From assembly GCA_020635355.1 (NCBI GenBank), contig JACJZW010000014.1, positions 16,456-80,455 of the forward strand: a stretch of DNA of 64,000 nt, given 5' to 3'. Below the pieces are notes generated by a model that was not told the DNA's origin, searched no databases, and worked only from the letters and a program-made list of their open reading frames with translations. The translations under genes and the position numbers were made by a program. Of this stretch, positions 51,921 to 61,180 are shown one piece after another. The stretch comes from Flavobacteriales bacterium (GTDB lineage: Bacteria > Bacteroidota > Bacteroidia > NS11-12g > UBA9320). The stretch's first letter is position 1; each line of letters starts with the position of its first letter.

Positions 51921-53047
51921 ATCAACGTTTTTACCTGTTCGAACCACGCTTCCCAATTGAATTCAGTTAGGGAAAGTTGGGTACAATACTCGGACATCTT
52001 GAGATATCCTTCAACATCGTTTTTCACTGCTACAACCTTCCTGGCCAGTGTTTCATCAAACCTTGGATCCACAAAGCCGGATTTCTCATCATGAACCATA
52101 TATTCCAGATTTCCAACAGGAGTGGTTAATACCGGCTTGCCAAAGGCATACGATTCTGCCACGGCAATGGGGGCAATATCATTTCGAACGGGGAGGATGA
52201 TGAAATCCGCCTTGGTATACCATTCAGAGAGGAGGAAGTCGGTTTTCGGATCCGATCGACGGAGTGGTGGATGAATTTCAATCGTAAGACGATCTGTGCT
52301 AAAGGACTGTATGTTGGGATCGTTGCTTATGGCGGTTAGGTGAACCTGACCGTCAAATTCATTGCTAAGTAGGTTGCAAAAGCTTATCGCGATATCCCCA
52401 CCTTTGCGATACCAATCTACCGAGGGGAAAAATAATCGTAACTCTTTTGGGGTGGTCGGAGCATTCGTGGCTGTGGAAGGCAGATTGTAGCCAAAGGATA
52501 CCACTTTTAAATGTTCGTCGTGTTGTTTAATTGAGTAGTCTGTAAGACATCTTTCCAACGCGTAGGAGGATGAGAAAATTACCTGATCTGCCCTTCGCAA
52601 CGCCTGCTCATCAACCCAGTATGATTCTTTGGTGGAAATCCAATTCAATCCGCTATAGCGGGAGTACTGATTATGAATCATGGAGAATACAGCATCGGTA
52701 ATGAGGACATGTCGATAGTTCCTTGGAATGAACAGGGTCTCAGAAACAGACGCAACTGAGACGATAGTTGTGGTTGCGTTGTTCGTTCTCATTTCCCTTA
52801 GTTTTTTTAACAGAGAAAATCGAAACAGTACACCTCTTAGCACTGAGTGATCTTCATTATAACGGATTCCAAGGCGTCTTAAGATGGATGTGACACGAGA
52901 TAGCATTCGAATGGAAAAAATGGTATCTGCCGAAAGCAGGTGCACATCAAATTCAAATCTCAGTTGTTTGGTGATGGACGCGGTAATCCCTGACCAGGTG
53001 TCTGGAGATTCCGGAGAACGACTCGAGATCAAAAGAACTGTTCTCAT
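51917..53047 (-). CDS. Family 4-like glycosyltransferase (GT-B fold)
   Basis: 376 residues. GT-B features: N-terminal MRTVLLISSRSPESPDTWSG (glycine-containing donor/acceptor loop), a FFPSVDWYRKGGDIAISFCN segment at the start of the C-terminal domain, and ADFIILPVRNDIAPIAVAES with AFGKPVLTTPVGNLEY. The E-x7-E motif is atypical: the second Glu (AES) is present but the first position reads DIAPI. So the donor pocket may differ, or it is a divergent GT4. Overlaps the upstream GT2 stop by ATGA and couples downstream by TTGA. Confidence 0.8.
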   Translation of the reverse strand: MRTVLLISSRSPESPDTWSGITASITKQLRFEFDVHLLSADTIFSIRMLSRVTSILRRLGIRYNEDHSVLRGVLFRFSLLKKLREMRTNNATTTIVSVASVSETLFIPRNYRHVLITDAVFSMIHNQYSRYSGLNWISTKESYWVDEQALRRADQVIFSSSYALERCLTDYSIKQHDEHLKVVSFGYNLPSTATNAPTTPKELRLFFPSVDWYRKGGDIAISFCNLLSNEFDGQVHLTAISNDPNIQSFSTDRLTIEIHPPLRRSDPKTDFLLSEWYTKADFIILPVRNDIAPIAVAESYAFGKPVLTTPVGNLEYMVHDEKSGFVDPRFDETLARKVVAVKNDVEGYLKMSEYCTQLSLTEFNWEAWFEQVKTLI

Positions 53048-53973
53048 TTACGGGACTTTCTAACCGGGTTTAATACACCAATTCCGTAGCCTAAATAAAA
53101 TAGAAGGTTGGTCAGCACCCGGGCAGGCGAATCTTTTCCAATTAATTTGACCGATTCAACAAACCCATTCCAAACCGATTTTAATCCTCGAATCCATATG
53201 TGGTGATATTTACGTTGTTCTACCGGCAGATTCTCGAACAAACATCGACCCATTTGATATCGAAATTTCCAGATAGCACGTAGATCAATATGCCGAAAAA
53301 TGTGATGCATGCTGGCATCCAAACACACAGAAATGGAGAATCCGGAATTCAAAATACGCTCTCCAAGGGAAGTGTCTTCGCCATATCGCACCGCTGTTCC
53401 CGGACCAATTGAATCATCGAATCCACCTAATTCATTGAAAAGTCCGGCACGTATTCCGGTGTACAAACCGGGAAGAAAAATGCACACCCCATTGGCATCA
53501 ATGGATTGGAAGTCGATTATGCCGCGATATCTGTTTACGTGCTGAAATGGGATCAAGTCGAACACCTTTCCGGTGAAAACGTCTGGATTTTCAGTGTTTA
53601 AAAAGGATATAACAGTGTTGATGAAGTTTGGTGATACCAGGCAATCATCATCGATGAATAGCAGGTATTCTGTGGACATTAACATGGACCGGTTTCGGCA
53701 TGCACTGGTACCGGAGAATGGTCCTTTGGAAGAAGTATACGTCAGGTATTTAAATTGATTCTCCCGAAAGAAGATTTCGGTGTCCGGATCAATGGAGGTG
53801 TCGGATATAACAAGTTGGACGGATCCATCCGCAGGAAGCTGATGGAATAATGAGTTGATGCACAGTTTTAACTCATTCAGACGGTCTCTGGTGCAAACCC
53901 AAATAAGGAGATATGTCTGTTCTGGTACTATGGTTTGATAATGGGTTCTATTCGCTGACGCGAAGTAAGGCAA
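53044..53973 (-). CDS. GT2-family glycosyltransferase
   Basis: 309 residues with a standard GT2 layout: LLIWVCTRDRLNELKLCINS (nucleotide-binding strand), VQLVISDTSID, the DxD metal motif YLLFIDDDCLVSPNFI near 105, and GGFDDSIGPGTAVRYGEDTS with the E-D catalytic region. No TM anchor. The listed start is a TTG at 53973, which overlaps the upstream gene by 46 bases; there is no ATG or GTG close to the first beta strand, so the true start may be different. Same operon as the other transferases. Confidence 0.85.
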   Translation of the reverse strand: MPYFASANRTHYQTIVPEQTYLLIWVCTRDRLNELKLCINSLFHQLPADGSVQLVISDTSIDPDTEIFFRENQFKYLTYTSSKGPFSGTSACRNRSMLMSTEYLLFIDDDCLVSPNFINTVISFLNTENPDVFTGKVFDLIPFQHVNRYRGIIDFQSIDANGVCIFLPGLYTGIRAGLFNELGGFDDSIGPGTAVRYGEDTSLGERILNSGFSISVCLDASMHHIFRHIDLRAIWKFRYQMGRCLFENLPVEQRKYHHIWIRGLKSVWNGFVESVKLIGKDSPARVLTNLLFYLGYGIGVLNPVRKSRK

Positions 53974-55262
53974 TAGAGCGTTAGATCGTTTGCGCGGCGT
54001 TGATATAAGCTGTTCAAACTTAGTATACCAATTCGATTGGCCGAAAGGGTATCAATGGAGAAGGCAGTTTCTTGATATTTCTGAACGAGGGTAGCGACCT
54101 TCCCTGAGCCCACCACAATTATTTGGTCGCCGGGTTTCACCGTGTCCGACCAATAAATGATGAATCGTTTATGATCAATCAGCACGTTTCGGGTGTCGGG
54201 TGATTCCAACAAACCCTGAGCAAAGGTCGGTTCGACAAAAGTGTGCGCTCCTGTGGGAACAAAGTCTATTAACTCCTTTTTAAGATGAAAATAGTCCGTT
54301 ATGTGCGATGGATTTTCAAATCGCTGAAAGAGGGGATTGATGGTCTGAACGAAGATAAAGATGGTTGCCAATATCACCAGCAGAGCACGCTGGAAGGCTA
54401 AGAGATCGTCTTTAAGAGGAATTATCAACAAGATGGGAATCAGTGTGGCCAGGTAGAAGGGTTTTGACAACGCCAAAAGAACCAGGGTGAAACAACCTAG
54501 CAGCCACCAGTAGGTCCTTTTCTTTTTTGTCAGCATCCAAACTGCAAACAGCAATAGTATGCCCGAAAGGGTAAATGGACTGGAAATAAGTCCACTATGT
54601 TCACCGGATATGCGATATGAGATTTGATGGGAATAGGCATGAAAGTTTGGTAGGAACAGACTTAAACCCACTAGAAGAGTGACTGAACAACCCAGCATAA
54701 GTTGATTGAATGAAATCCGATTTGCCATACGAAGTGCGATCAGCACCCCTAACATACCACCGGCACAAACTGGGTGTATCAACGGACTCATGGCGGTGAC
54801 AACCACAAGATATGCATTGTGCAGCTGGAAGTTAATACTTCGGTACACGACCATCAAACTGATCAACAGGAATACATCTTCTAATCTTCCCAAAAAAAAC
54901 AGCGAAGACGAAACCACTATAATTGAAAGGATCGCGTGGAGTGGATTGCTTGATTTTTCGAAAATCCGGTAGAGAAGGAACGCATTAATAAGAAAGATCA
55001 GGCTGTAAAACCATTGAACCGGCTCAGCCCCAAGAATTTTTAATAAGGGCCATAACACGATATTTATCGTGTGGAAATGCTCAAAGTGGTGTTGGGTGTA
55101 TTCATTAAAGAAGAACACCCCTCGGGTTAGTGACCAATGACCGGACAATTGCCATACTCCATCCAGCGGGGCAGGCTGAGTGATAAATAGAATGATTCGG
55201 ATCAGTACAATGATCCAGAATAGGTAGAAATAGATATGTGCTGTTCGTCTGTTAGCCAACAT
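53928..55262 (-). CDS. Polytopic membrane protein, possible integral-membrane glycosyltransferase
   Basis: About 444 residues from the ATG at 55262, two bases after the C25 peptidase stop (a TTG at 55268 overlaps that stop). About ten hydrophobic segments (FYLFWIIVLIRIILFITQ, ILSIIVVSSSLFFLG, LMLGCSVTLLVGLSLFLPNF, LLGCFTLVLLALSKPFYLAT). No specific family was recognised. The topology, charged first extracytoplasmic loop (APLDGVWQLSGHW, NEYTQHHFEHFH) and surrounding transferases are compatible with a GT-C/DUF2029-type polyprenyl-sugar transferase, but a polymerase or transporter role cannot be excluded. Confidence 0.75.
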   Translation of the reverse strand: MLANRRTAHIYFYLFWIIVLIRIILFITQPAPLDGVWQLSGHWSLTRGVFFFNEYTQHHFEHFHTINIVLWPLLKILGAEPVQWFYSLIFLINAFLLYRIFEKSSNPLHAILSIIVVSSSLFFLGRLEDVFLLISLMVVYRSINFQLHNAYLVVVTAMSPLIHPVCAGGMLGVLIALRMANRISFNQLMLGCSVTLLVGLSLFLPNFHAYSHQISYRISGEHSGLISSPFTLSGILLLFAVWMLTKKKRTYWWLLGCFTLVLLALSKPFYLATLIPILLIIPLKDDLLAFQRALLVILATIFIFVQTINPLFQRFENPSHITDYFHLKKELIDFVPTGAHTFVEPTFAQGLLESPDTRNVLIDHKRFIIYWSDTVKPGDQIIVVGSGKVATLVQKYQETAFSIDTLSANRIGILSLNSLYQRRANDLTLYCLTSRQRIEPIIKP

Positions 55263-55264
55263 GC

Positions 55265-58200
55265 TCAACGCGCAAGATACAGTTTCCCGTAACCTGCGGT
55301 GAAATAGTTGTCTAAGGCACTGGCCTTTTTCTCTGCGTCTTTTATCTCAAAGCGATAAAGATACACGCCGTTAGCAAGTTGGTCGCCAAATTGATCCGTA
55401 CCGTCGAATACAAACTCACTTAGTTGAGTTCCATATCCAAGCGGTCCAAATTCATCCTGATCAACCTCCCGAACCAATTTGCCGTTAATATTAAAAATGC
55501 TCAGGTGATACTTGGATGGGATGTCTCGTCCGCCATAGGTATAGGCAAACCTGCATTGATTTACCATGGGGTTGGGGTAGGGGATCAGCTCAGTGATTTC
55601 ATTCTTTGCACTGATCTCAAATTCAATCGTGTAATTGGCTTCTCGAGCATTTTCAGATGCTGTTGGTGAGATTAGGGTGGCCAGGAACACATATTTTCCG
55701 GCCTCAAGATTATCCAAATCAAAATCGAACTTGGATGGAGAACTTGAAGTTTCTTCGTTGAATACGTAGATTGAATCATAGAAATTATCGGCACCTCCGC
55801 CTATCTTTTTGATTTCAATTCGATATAGATCTGGAGAGGTTATGAGCATATTCATGTGATTGGACCTTCCCAAAGCCGATATGTGGGCATTCGGATTGAT
55901 GATCTGGCCATTCATGATCTGCTGTTGATCAAAGTAGACCTCAAGAATGGGAGTGTTTTTATTTGGAAGGACAAAGATGTCTCTGGCACTCACGTTATTG
56001 TTGATGATTTCCTCAGGTTGAGCCCTGTTTGGGTTGAATAACAATACGGTTGAATTATCTCCTGTATAGCGCATTTCGGCCTGATGAGCCGTAACGTGAA
56101 TGGAATCACCGGCAGGAAGTTTTCGAAGCGTGTCAAGTTGGTCGCTCAGTTTAGTTAACCCATGATAATGAGTGGTTTGTAGCACCAGACTATCCATATC
56201 AAAATCCGATACATTGAGGAAAACAACGTTGAACGAATGTGGGTCGCCTTCGTCAACGGTATCCTTTTCAATCACCTCCTGGTAGGCAATTCCTTCCGGA
56301 AGGCCGGTGTATAACATGGTCCACCTACTCAATTGCATGGGGGTTCTATTTGATTCGTCCATCAACTTAAGCCGAAGACTTAGATAGGGGTACAGAGAAG
56401 CATCAATCGAAGATAAATCCAACTCCTTTGCTTTGCCAGCTCCAATCAGAAGCTGAATAGGATTGCCTACTGAATCATAACCAAATACCGTTGTCACAAA
56501 AGAATCGGAAGGGTTATCTCCCTCCAGACTTATTACTGCTCGTGACCAGGAACTGGCTGGGCCAAATGCCGGGGAATTAATCTCTCCAATATTCTTAAGA
56601 GGGTAAATTGTAGTGGAAAAGTCAAGATACTGATTCTCGGGTGTGGTAACGTTGTCATCGTAATTAGCGAAGAGTTCGATTGCTTGTCCCGGAGAATATC
56701 CTTTTCGACCCCACAGGATATACGGATGGTTTTCGATAAGTGTACGGATCTTAGTAGCCCCGAATGCTTCCAAAGTCAAGAATAATTCCTCCTCCCAGTT
56801 GTTGATGCCGGTGGTTGTTTCGTTATATATGCCGAGATAATATCCTTCAGGTATTCTGTGAAGAAATGAAATGAGTGAATCTCTTTCTTCCTTTAAATTG
56901 GTATTGTAACGATACAGGCAACTAAAACTATCCAAACCGTAATATTCATGATAAAGGTCGTCTGGTAACCATGGATATCCGGATATTACATTGAACTTTG
57001 AATTCTCCCTGTAGCGAGATTCATCATCCGGATTAACGGCAAGCACGATCAAACCTGGCTTGAAATTGATGTTACCATAGTAAAGAGCACGATCATACTG
57101 ATTTCCACCTCCCCTTCGAACCCCGGTACCGGAGGTTTGTAAGACAATATTTGAAGAAACCCCTCTGCTGAATTGATAAGACCTATTAGAAGGGTCCAAA
57201 TAAAGGTCAACAAAATTGCTTGCGTTAAACTTACTCCAGTAGCCTTGAGACGCACCTCTTGGTGACTTATAGATGTAGGTAAATGTCCCATGTGCCGAAT
57301 CATTGTTCGATGTATTAATTACAGTAAAGTAATAATCTATACTATCAATTGGAGCAAGTGGAACACGAAAGGTGGAGACTATTTCTTTATGTATTAGGGA
57401 GTTGGTGTAAAACAACGGGCTGTTGTAGGAGGGGGTAGTGTCCATGATGATCTGAAAATTTTCCAGCTTGGTTGGGACTTCATACGTTGTAAATTTAATT
57501 ACGGCCTCTGGGCTGGAGATGATTCCGTCAACCTCCGGAGTAAGAATGTCCAATCGAGATAATTGGATGAATTGATCACGTTCTATAACATTATTTGATT
57601 CACCGATTGGTCCCAATTCCTGTATGTGGTTGAATGGGTCAATGGTTAATTTTAGTTTATTCAGTCCTCCCAGTAGCCTTTTCTTGGAAATGCGGTGAGT
57701 AAATTTATGGCTGTTGGCAAAGGGAGAAATCGTCAATGTATCTGAAAGTGTAATGTTTCCAGAGTTCACTATTTGAAGGATAACTGAAATTGTATCATAG
57801 GTAACCTTACCCACGTTATGAAGCGAACATACTACCTGAATGGAGTCAAAACTTTCCCAACTGTTATCTAACTCAAGTTCTGATGGGCTTGAGGTGTAAT
57901 CAGGTAGAGGAGGACTGTACATTTTAATTGTAGGATCTCCATGTAACAACATCACACGTGAATGGGTAACGGAATAGGGGTCGTCAATATCCTGATAGTC
58001 ATCAATGGATTGCTGCATGATTTGTCCGATGGTTTGACCATACATACGTTGAAATGTATTGGTGTGAAATTCTTTGGTGATGTGGTAAAGTTCAGCTTGA
58101 TATCCATAAAATGAGCCGGCAACCCAGGCGATAGCTCCCTTTTGGGGTTCAAATAGGAACTCTTCAAGCAAGGCTTCTCCTCTGTCAAAGGAATTACCTA

Positions 58201-60163
58201 GAATGCATCCATCGAAAAAATAAATTGGATATTTACCTTTATTCTGATAACTCTGAACATTTCCAAAATCAATTTCAGTAACAGCTGCTGCTCCGTGGCC
58301 GAAGTAATTCACCAGATTTACTCCTTTGTTCACTTCTGACGTGATTTGCTCAACCAAGCTTTCATCGATTACTGAGGTAGAGCGTTTAGAAATTAACAGT
58401 GTATTACCACCAAAGGAATCTTGTTTGATAATTGAAGCGAAGTCCTTTAAGTAGTTTTCCATTGACACGTTTTGGGAAGTAGTGGTCCCACCGGCCAGTT
58501 GAAGTACGAATTTCCTCGTTATCGGATTTTGTTCATATTCAACAACTTTGCTTAGATAGTCCTGGATTTCCTGATTTGTATTTGCAGGTATCCGACCAGT
58601 TGCTAGTAATGGTTTTAAATCGCTGGCATCCAACGGAGAGGTAAATAAATAATCTGAAGGTGGCCACCCCATGGTTGGAACCAGATCTCCCTTCTCCCGA
58701 TTATTTGGGTCAAATCGAATGTTGATGTACATCTGACCTTTACCTAAAAGGAGCAAGTAGGAGGGGGAGGTGGATTGCCTGTTGATCATATAGTAAATCC
58801 AATTGCGCAGGGCAAGTGGATGATGAATGCCGTAATAAAACTCATCATATAATTGATCCGCGTAGACCAAGGCTACGTTGTAATTACCTCCCGCAGCGCT
58901 CTTTCGGTAAGCGGCATATTGTTCAGCGCCTGTTTGAAGAGAAGAATGTGATATAATCAGGTAGTCAAGGTCTATTGGTAAGGATGAATAATTCTGAAAG
59001 GACACCGTCTTGAAGACAGTAATCTTTTTAGCATTAGCTACATCTGTTATATAAGTTGTTCCGGTTTCTCCGGTACCAGTTCTAAACTCAAGAGTTGAGC
59101 CGGTTAGGGTTGGCGTATATCGTACACCGGATTCAAGGTTGTAAATGATTGGTTGTGATTTTCCGGTTGGGTAATTTGTGAACTTGAAATAGGTGTTGGT
59201 GGGAGGTAAGGTAAATGTTAACGGTAGATTATTGAACTTGAATTTACGAGGGTAGGTAACTGAAATGGGGCCAAGAGCGTGACGTCCTTTCGCACCAAAG
59301 ATGGAGGCAAATTGAAATCGGGTTGAAGCGCTTCCGATGAGTTTTTTTGATATGTTAACGTTTGAGTATTGAATCGGTTGAAATCCTCGGTGTTTATGAC
59401 TTATAAGTACTTCTTTCAAACTGCCATTGACGGCTTGAACCTCAAACTCATGATTGTTTCCATCCGCGTCATAGACTGCCGGATTAGACTCACCAAATGC
59501 CAACATTTTAAATGTGGGAGAGGGGCCGGTACTGTCATAGTCCGGAGTGAGGATATCAAATGATCTGGGATTTGAGATGTTACCACTTAAGTAACCCTCC
59601 CCAAGCGTGTATTCAGAATAATACCCGAGGTCAGAGTAAGGCATACCATCCAGCCATTGATCCTGAAAAAATTTAACGGATTCATACATGAAGTACGAAT
59701 CGGCTGTCTGACTGGAATAATCGGTATTTGAATTTAAGCGATATCTCAATCCGTTGGTGCCCGGGCTCCACGTTAAAAAATAGGCGGCACTATCGGTGTA
59801 CAGACTCACATAGGGGTTGGTTTGTTGGGACTTCTTCCCATACAGAGGCTCATCCAATCGGCCATCATTGTACGTACAATACAGTTCAATGTAGTCCGTA
59901 GCGTCGAAGACCCCGTCATCTTCACCCTGAACCCAAAGATATTGCTCCCGACCATCACGATAAATGCGAATAGAGCGCGGGTCAATACTGCTGATGGGAA
60001 GTCCAGCATCAATAAGTGCCTGTTGCTCTATTCGGTAAATTCCTTCAGAATTTATCTCGAACTTAATATAGGTTTGGCTGTAATTAATCCAATCATTCCC
60101 GTATTGTCCAAATACGGCTGAGAAAGATGTGAAGATCAGAAGGAGGATAAAGATGCGCTTCAT
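55265..60163 (-). CDS. Giant C25 (gingipain/PorU-like) cysteine peptidase with C-terminal sorting-type domain
   Basis: 1632 residues, signal peptide MKRIFILLLIFTSFSAVFGQ. The N-terminal region (SEGIYRIEQQALIDAGLPIS, SIDPRSIRIYRDG) matches the PorU/C25 propeptide-like region. The C25 caspase-like domain is at about 395-760, with catalytic His623 in VNYFGHGAA and Cys653 in YFFDGCILG. Long Ig-like and beta-rich parts follow. The C-terminus (YPNPMVNQCRFAY, HLSIFNINGKLVREVDQDEF, NGVYLYRFEIKDAEKKASAL) looks like a FlgD/T9SS-type sorting domain. It is larger than classic PorU (about 1100-1300 residues) and best described as PorU2-like: either a second sortase or a T9SS-exported protease. First gene of the leftward run with four glycosyltransferases and a polytopic protein. 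Confidence 0.87.
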   Translation of the reverse strand: MKRIFILLLIFTSFSAVFGQYGNDWINYSQTYIKFEINSEGIYRIEQQALIDAGLPISSIDPRSIRIYRDGREQYLWVQGEDDGVFDATDYIELYCTYNDGRLDEPLYGKKSQQTNPYVSLYTDSAAYFLTWSPGTNGLRYRLNSNTDYSSQTADSYFMYESVKFFQDQWLDGMPYSDLGYYSEYTLGEGYLSGNISNPRSFDILTPDYDSTGPSPTFKMLAFGESNPAVYDADGNNHEFEVQAVNGSLKEVLISHKHRGFQPIQYSNVNISKKLIGSASTRFQFASIFGAKGRHALGPISVTYPRKFKFNNLPLTFTLPPTNTYFKFTNYPTGKSQPIIYNLESGVRYTPTLTGSTLEFRTGTGETGTTYITDVANAKKITVFKTVSFQNYSSLPIDLDYLIISHSSLQTGAEQYAAYRKSAAGGNYNVALVYADQLYDEFYYGIHHPLALRNWIYYMINRQSTSPSYLLLLGKGQMYINIRFDPNNREKGDLVPTMGWPPSDYLFTSPLDASDLKPLLATGRIPANTNQEIQDYLSKVVEYEQNPITRKFVLQLAGGTTTSQNVSMENYLKDFASIIKQDSFGGNTLLISKRSTSVIDESLVEQITSEVNKGVNLVNYFGHGAAAVTEIDFGNVQSYQNKGKYPIYFFDGCILGNSFDRGEALLEEFLFEPQKGAIAWVAGSFYGYQAELYHITKEFHTNTFQRMYGQTIGQIMQQSIDDYQDIDDPYSVTHSRVMLLHGDPTIKMYSPPLPDYTSSPSELELDNSWESFDSIQVVCSLHNVGKVTYDTISVILQIVNSGNITLSDTLTISPFANSHKFTHRISKKRLLGGLNKLKLTIDPFNHIQELGPIGESNNVIERDQFIQLSRLDILTPEVDGIISSPEAVIKFTTYEVPTKLENFQIIMDTTPSYNSPLFYTNSLIHKEIVSTFRVPLAPIDSIDYYFTVINTSNNDSAHGTFTYIYKSPRGASQGYWSKFNASNFVDLYLDPSNRSYQFSRGVSSNIVLQTSGTGVRRGGGNQYDRALYYGNINFKPGLIVLAVNPDDESRYRENSKFNVISGYPWLPDDLYHEYYGLDSFSCLYRYNTNLKEERDSLISFLHRIPEGYYLGIYNETTTGINNWEEELFLTLEAFGATKIRTLIENHPYILWGRKGYSPGQAIELFANYDDNVTTPENQYLDFSTTIYPLKNIGEINSPAFGPASSWSRAVISLEGDNPSDSFVTTVFGYDSVGNPIQLLIGAGKAKELDLSSIDASLYPYLSLRLKLMDESNRTPMQLSRWTMLYTGLPEGIAYQEVIEKDTVDEGDPHSFNVVFLNVSDFDMDSLVLQTTHYHGLTKLSDQLDTLRKLPAGDSIHVTAHQAEMRYTGDNSTVLLFNPNRAQPEEIINNNVSARDIFVLPNKNTPILEVYFDQQQIMNGQIINPNAHISALGRSNHMNMLITSPDLYRIEIKKIGGGADNFYDSIYVFNEETSSSPSKFDFDLDNLEAGKYVFLATLISPTASENAREANYTIEFEISAKNEITELIPYPNPMVNQCRFAYTYGGRDIPSKYHLSIFNINGKLVREVDQDEFGPLGYGTQLSEFVFDGTDQFGDQLANGVYLYRFEIKDAEKKASALDNYFTAGYGKLYLAR

Positions 60164-60311
60164 ACTTCGAAGTTGAGTCTAGTAACTCGAATTTACGACA
60201 TTTAAGAGCGCGAAACTCTGCGCAAAATGGGCGTTATGTCTAATATTTCAGAAATATGATTGAAAATAAAAGTGGGAGCAAAACGTCCAAAAACGGGAGG
60301 TGAAAACGGAC

Positions 60312-60319
60312 TATTTTTG
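60312..60319 (+). promoter_or_regulatory. Candidate -7 box (TATTTTTG) for scoA
   Basis: Exact TAnnTTTG match 19 bases upstream of the chosen scoA ATG. No -33 TTG at normal spacing, and the implied leader is short. Confidence 0.3.
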
Positions 60320-60338
60320 TCGGGATATTCAAACAGTT

Positions 60339-61037
60339 ATGAAAAAGGTTGTTGCAAATGCAGACGAAGCCATCTCGGGAATCCAGGATGGTATGACGTT
60401 GATGTTAGGGGGATTCGGACTGTGCGGTATCCCGGAAAACTCCATCGCTGCCCTGGTGAAAAAGGGCACAAAACGGTTGACCTGCATCTCCAATAATGCA
60501 GGTGTAGATGATTTTGGGATCGGTTTGATGCTGCAGCAAAAGCAGGTAAAGAAAATGATCAGTTCGTACGTTGGTGAGAACGCCGAGTTTGAGCGCCAAC
60601 TGTTATCTGGTGAATTGGAAGTGGAATTGATACCGCAGGGCACACTGGCCGAACGTTGCAGGGCAGCCGGAGCAGGAATTCCGGCATTTTTTACGCCAGC
60701 CGGGTTTGGAACCGAGGTAGCCGAAGGAAAAGAAACCCGGGAATTCAACGGTAAGATGTATCTATTGGAGCATGCGTTTGACTCGGATTATGCCATTGTG
60801 AAAGCCTGGAAAGGTGATACCGAAGGAAACCTGATTTTTAAAGGAACAGCCAGGAACTTCAACCCCATGATGGCTATGGCCGGTAAGATCACCATTGCGG
60901 AAGTGGAGGAGTTGGTTCAACCTGGTGAGTTGGACGCCAACGAGATTCATGTTCCCGGAATATTTGTAAACCACATTTTTAAAGGAGTGAACTACGAGAA
61001 GCGGATCGAGCAACGGACCGTTAGGGTTGGATCTTGA
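60339..61037 (+). CDS. scoA: 3-oxoacid CoA-transferase, subunit A
   Basis: Alpha subunit of a family I CoA-transferase that moves CoA from succinyl-CoA to a 3-oxoacid such as acetoacetate (cytosol). About 232 residues from the ATG at 60339; the frame opens at 60300, but that region holds the promoter-like box. Motifs: GMTLMLGGFGLCGIPENSIA (the G-G-F-G-x-C-G-x-P CoA-transferase 1 signature), TCISNNAGVDDFGIGLML, IPQGTLAERCRAAGAGIPAF. Subunit B lies 143 bases downstream, with a repeat-derived segment between them. With the acyl-CoA dehydrogenase it fits ketone-body or amino-acid catabolism. Confidence 0.95.
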   Translation: MKKVVANADEAISGIQDGMTLMLGGFGLCGIPENSIAALVKKGTKRLTCISNNAGVDDFGIGLMLQQKQVKKMISSYVGENAEFERQLLSGELEVELIPQGTLAERCRAAGAGIPAFFTPAGFGTEVAEGKETREFNGKMYLLEHAFDSDYAIVKAWKGDTEGNLIFKGTARNFNPMMAMAGKITIAEVEELVQPGELDANEIHVPGIFVNHIFKGVNYEKRIEQRTVRVGS

Positions 61038-61064
61038 CGTTTGCTGCGCTCGGTCAGGACAGGC

Positions 61065-61172
61065 AGGTAGCGGTTAGCAGGTAGCAGTCAACCGGTGACG
61101 CTCGCCCCACACTGTCAGGGTAAACGGGTAAGGATAAAGAAGCGCTTAGGCTTTAGATTTTAGAACTTAGAC
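61065..61172 (+). repeat. Diverged, shortened copy of the A/B repeat in the scoA-scoB gap
   Basis: The 13-mer TAGCGGTTAGCAG (61068-61080) is identical to that in copies A and B. It is followed in the same order by GCTCG (61100-61104), GGGTAAAC-GGTAAG (61118-61132) and an AAGCGCTTAGG...TAGA segment, matching ATGCTCG, GGGTAAATGGTAAG and AAGCGTTTAAACTAAGA in A/B. The hairpins of A/B are missing. Confidence 0.6.
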
Positions 61173-61180
61173 AAAAAAGG

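Noticed and set aside
55265..60163. Naming this gene porU
   Set aside because: C25 catalytic residues fit, but the protein is larger than usual, and the neighbours are glycosyltransferases and not porV; called PorU-like.
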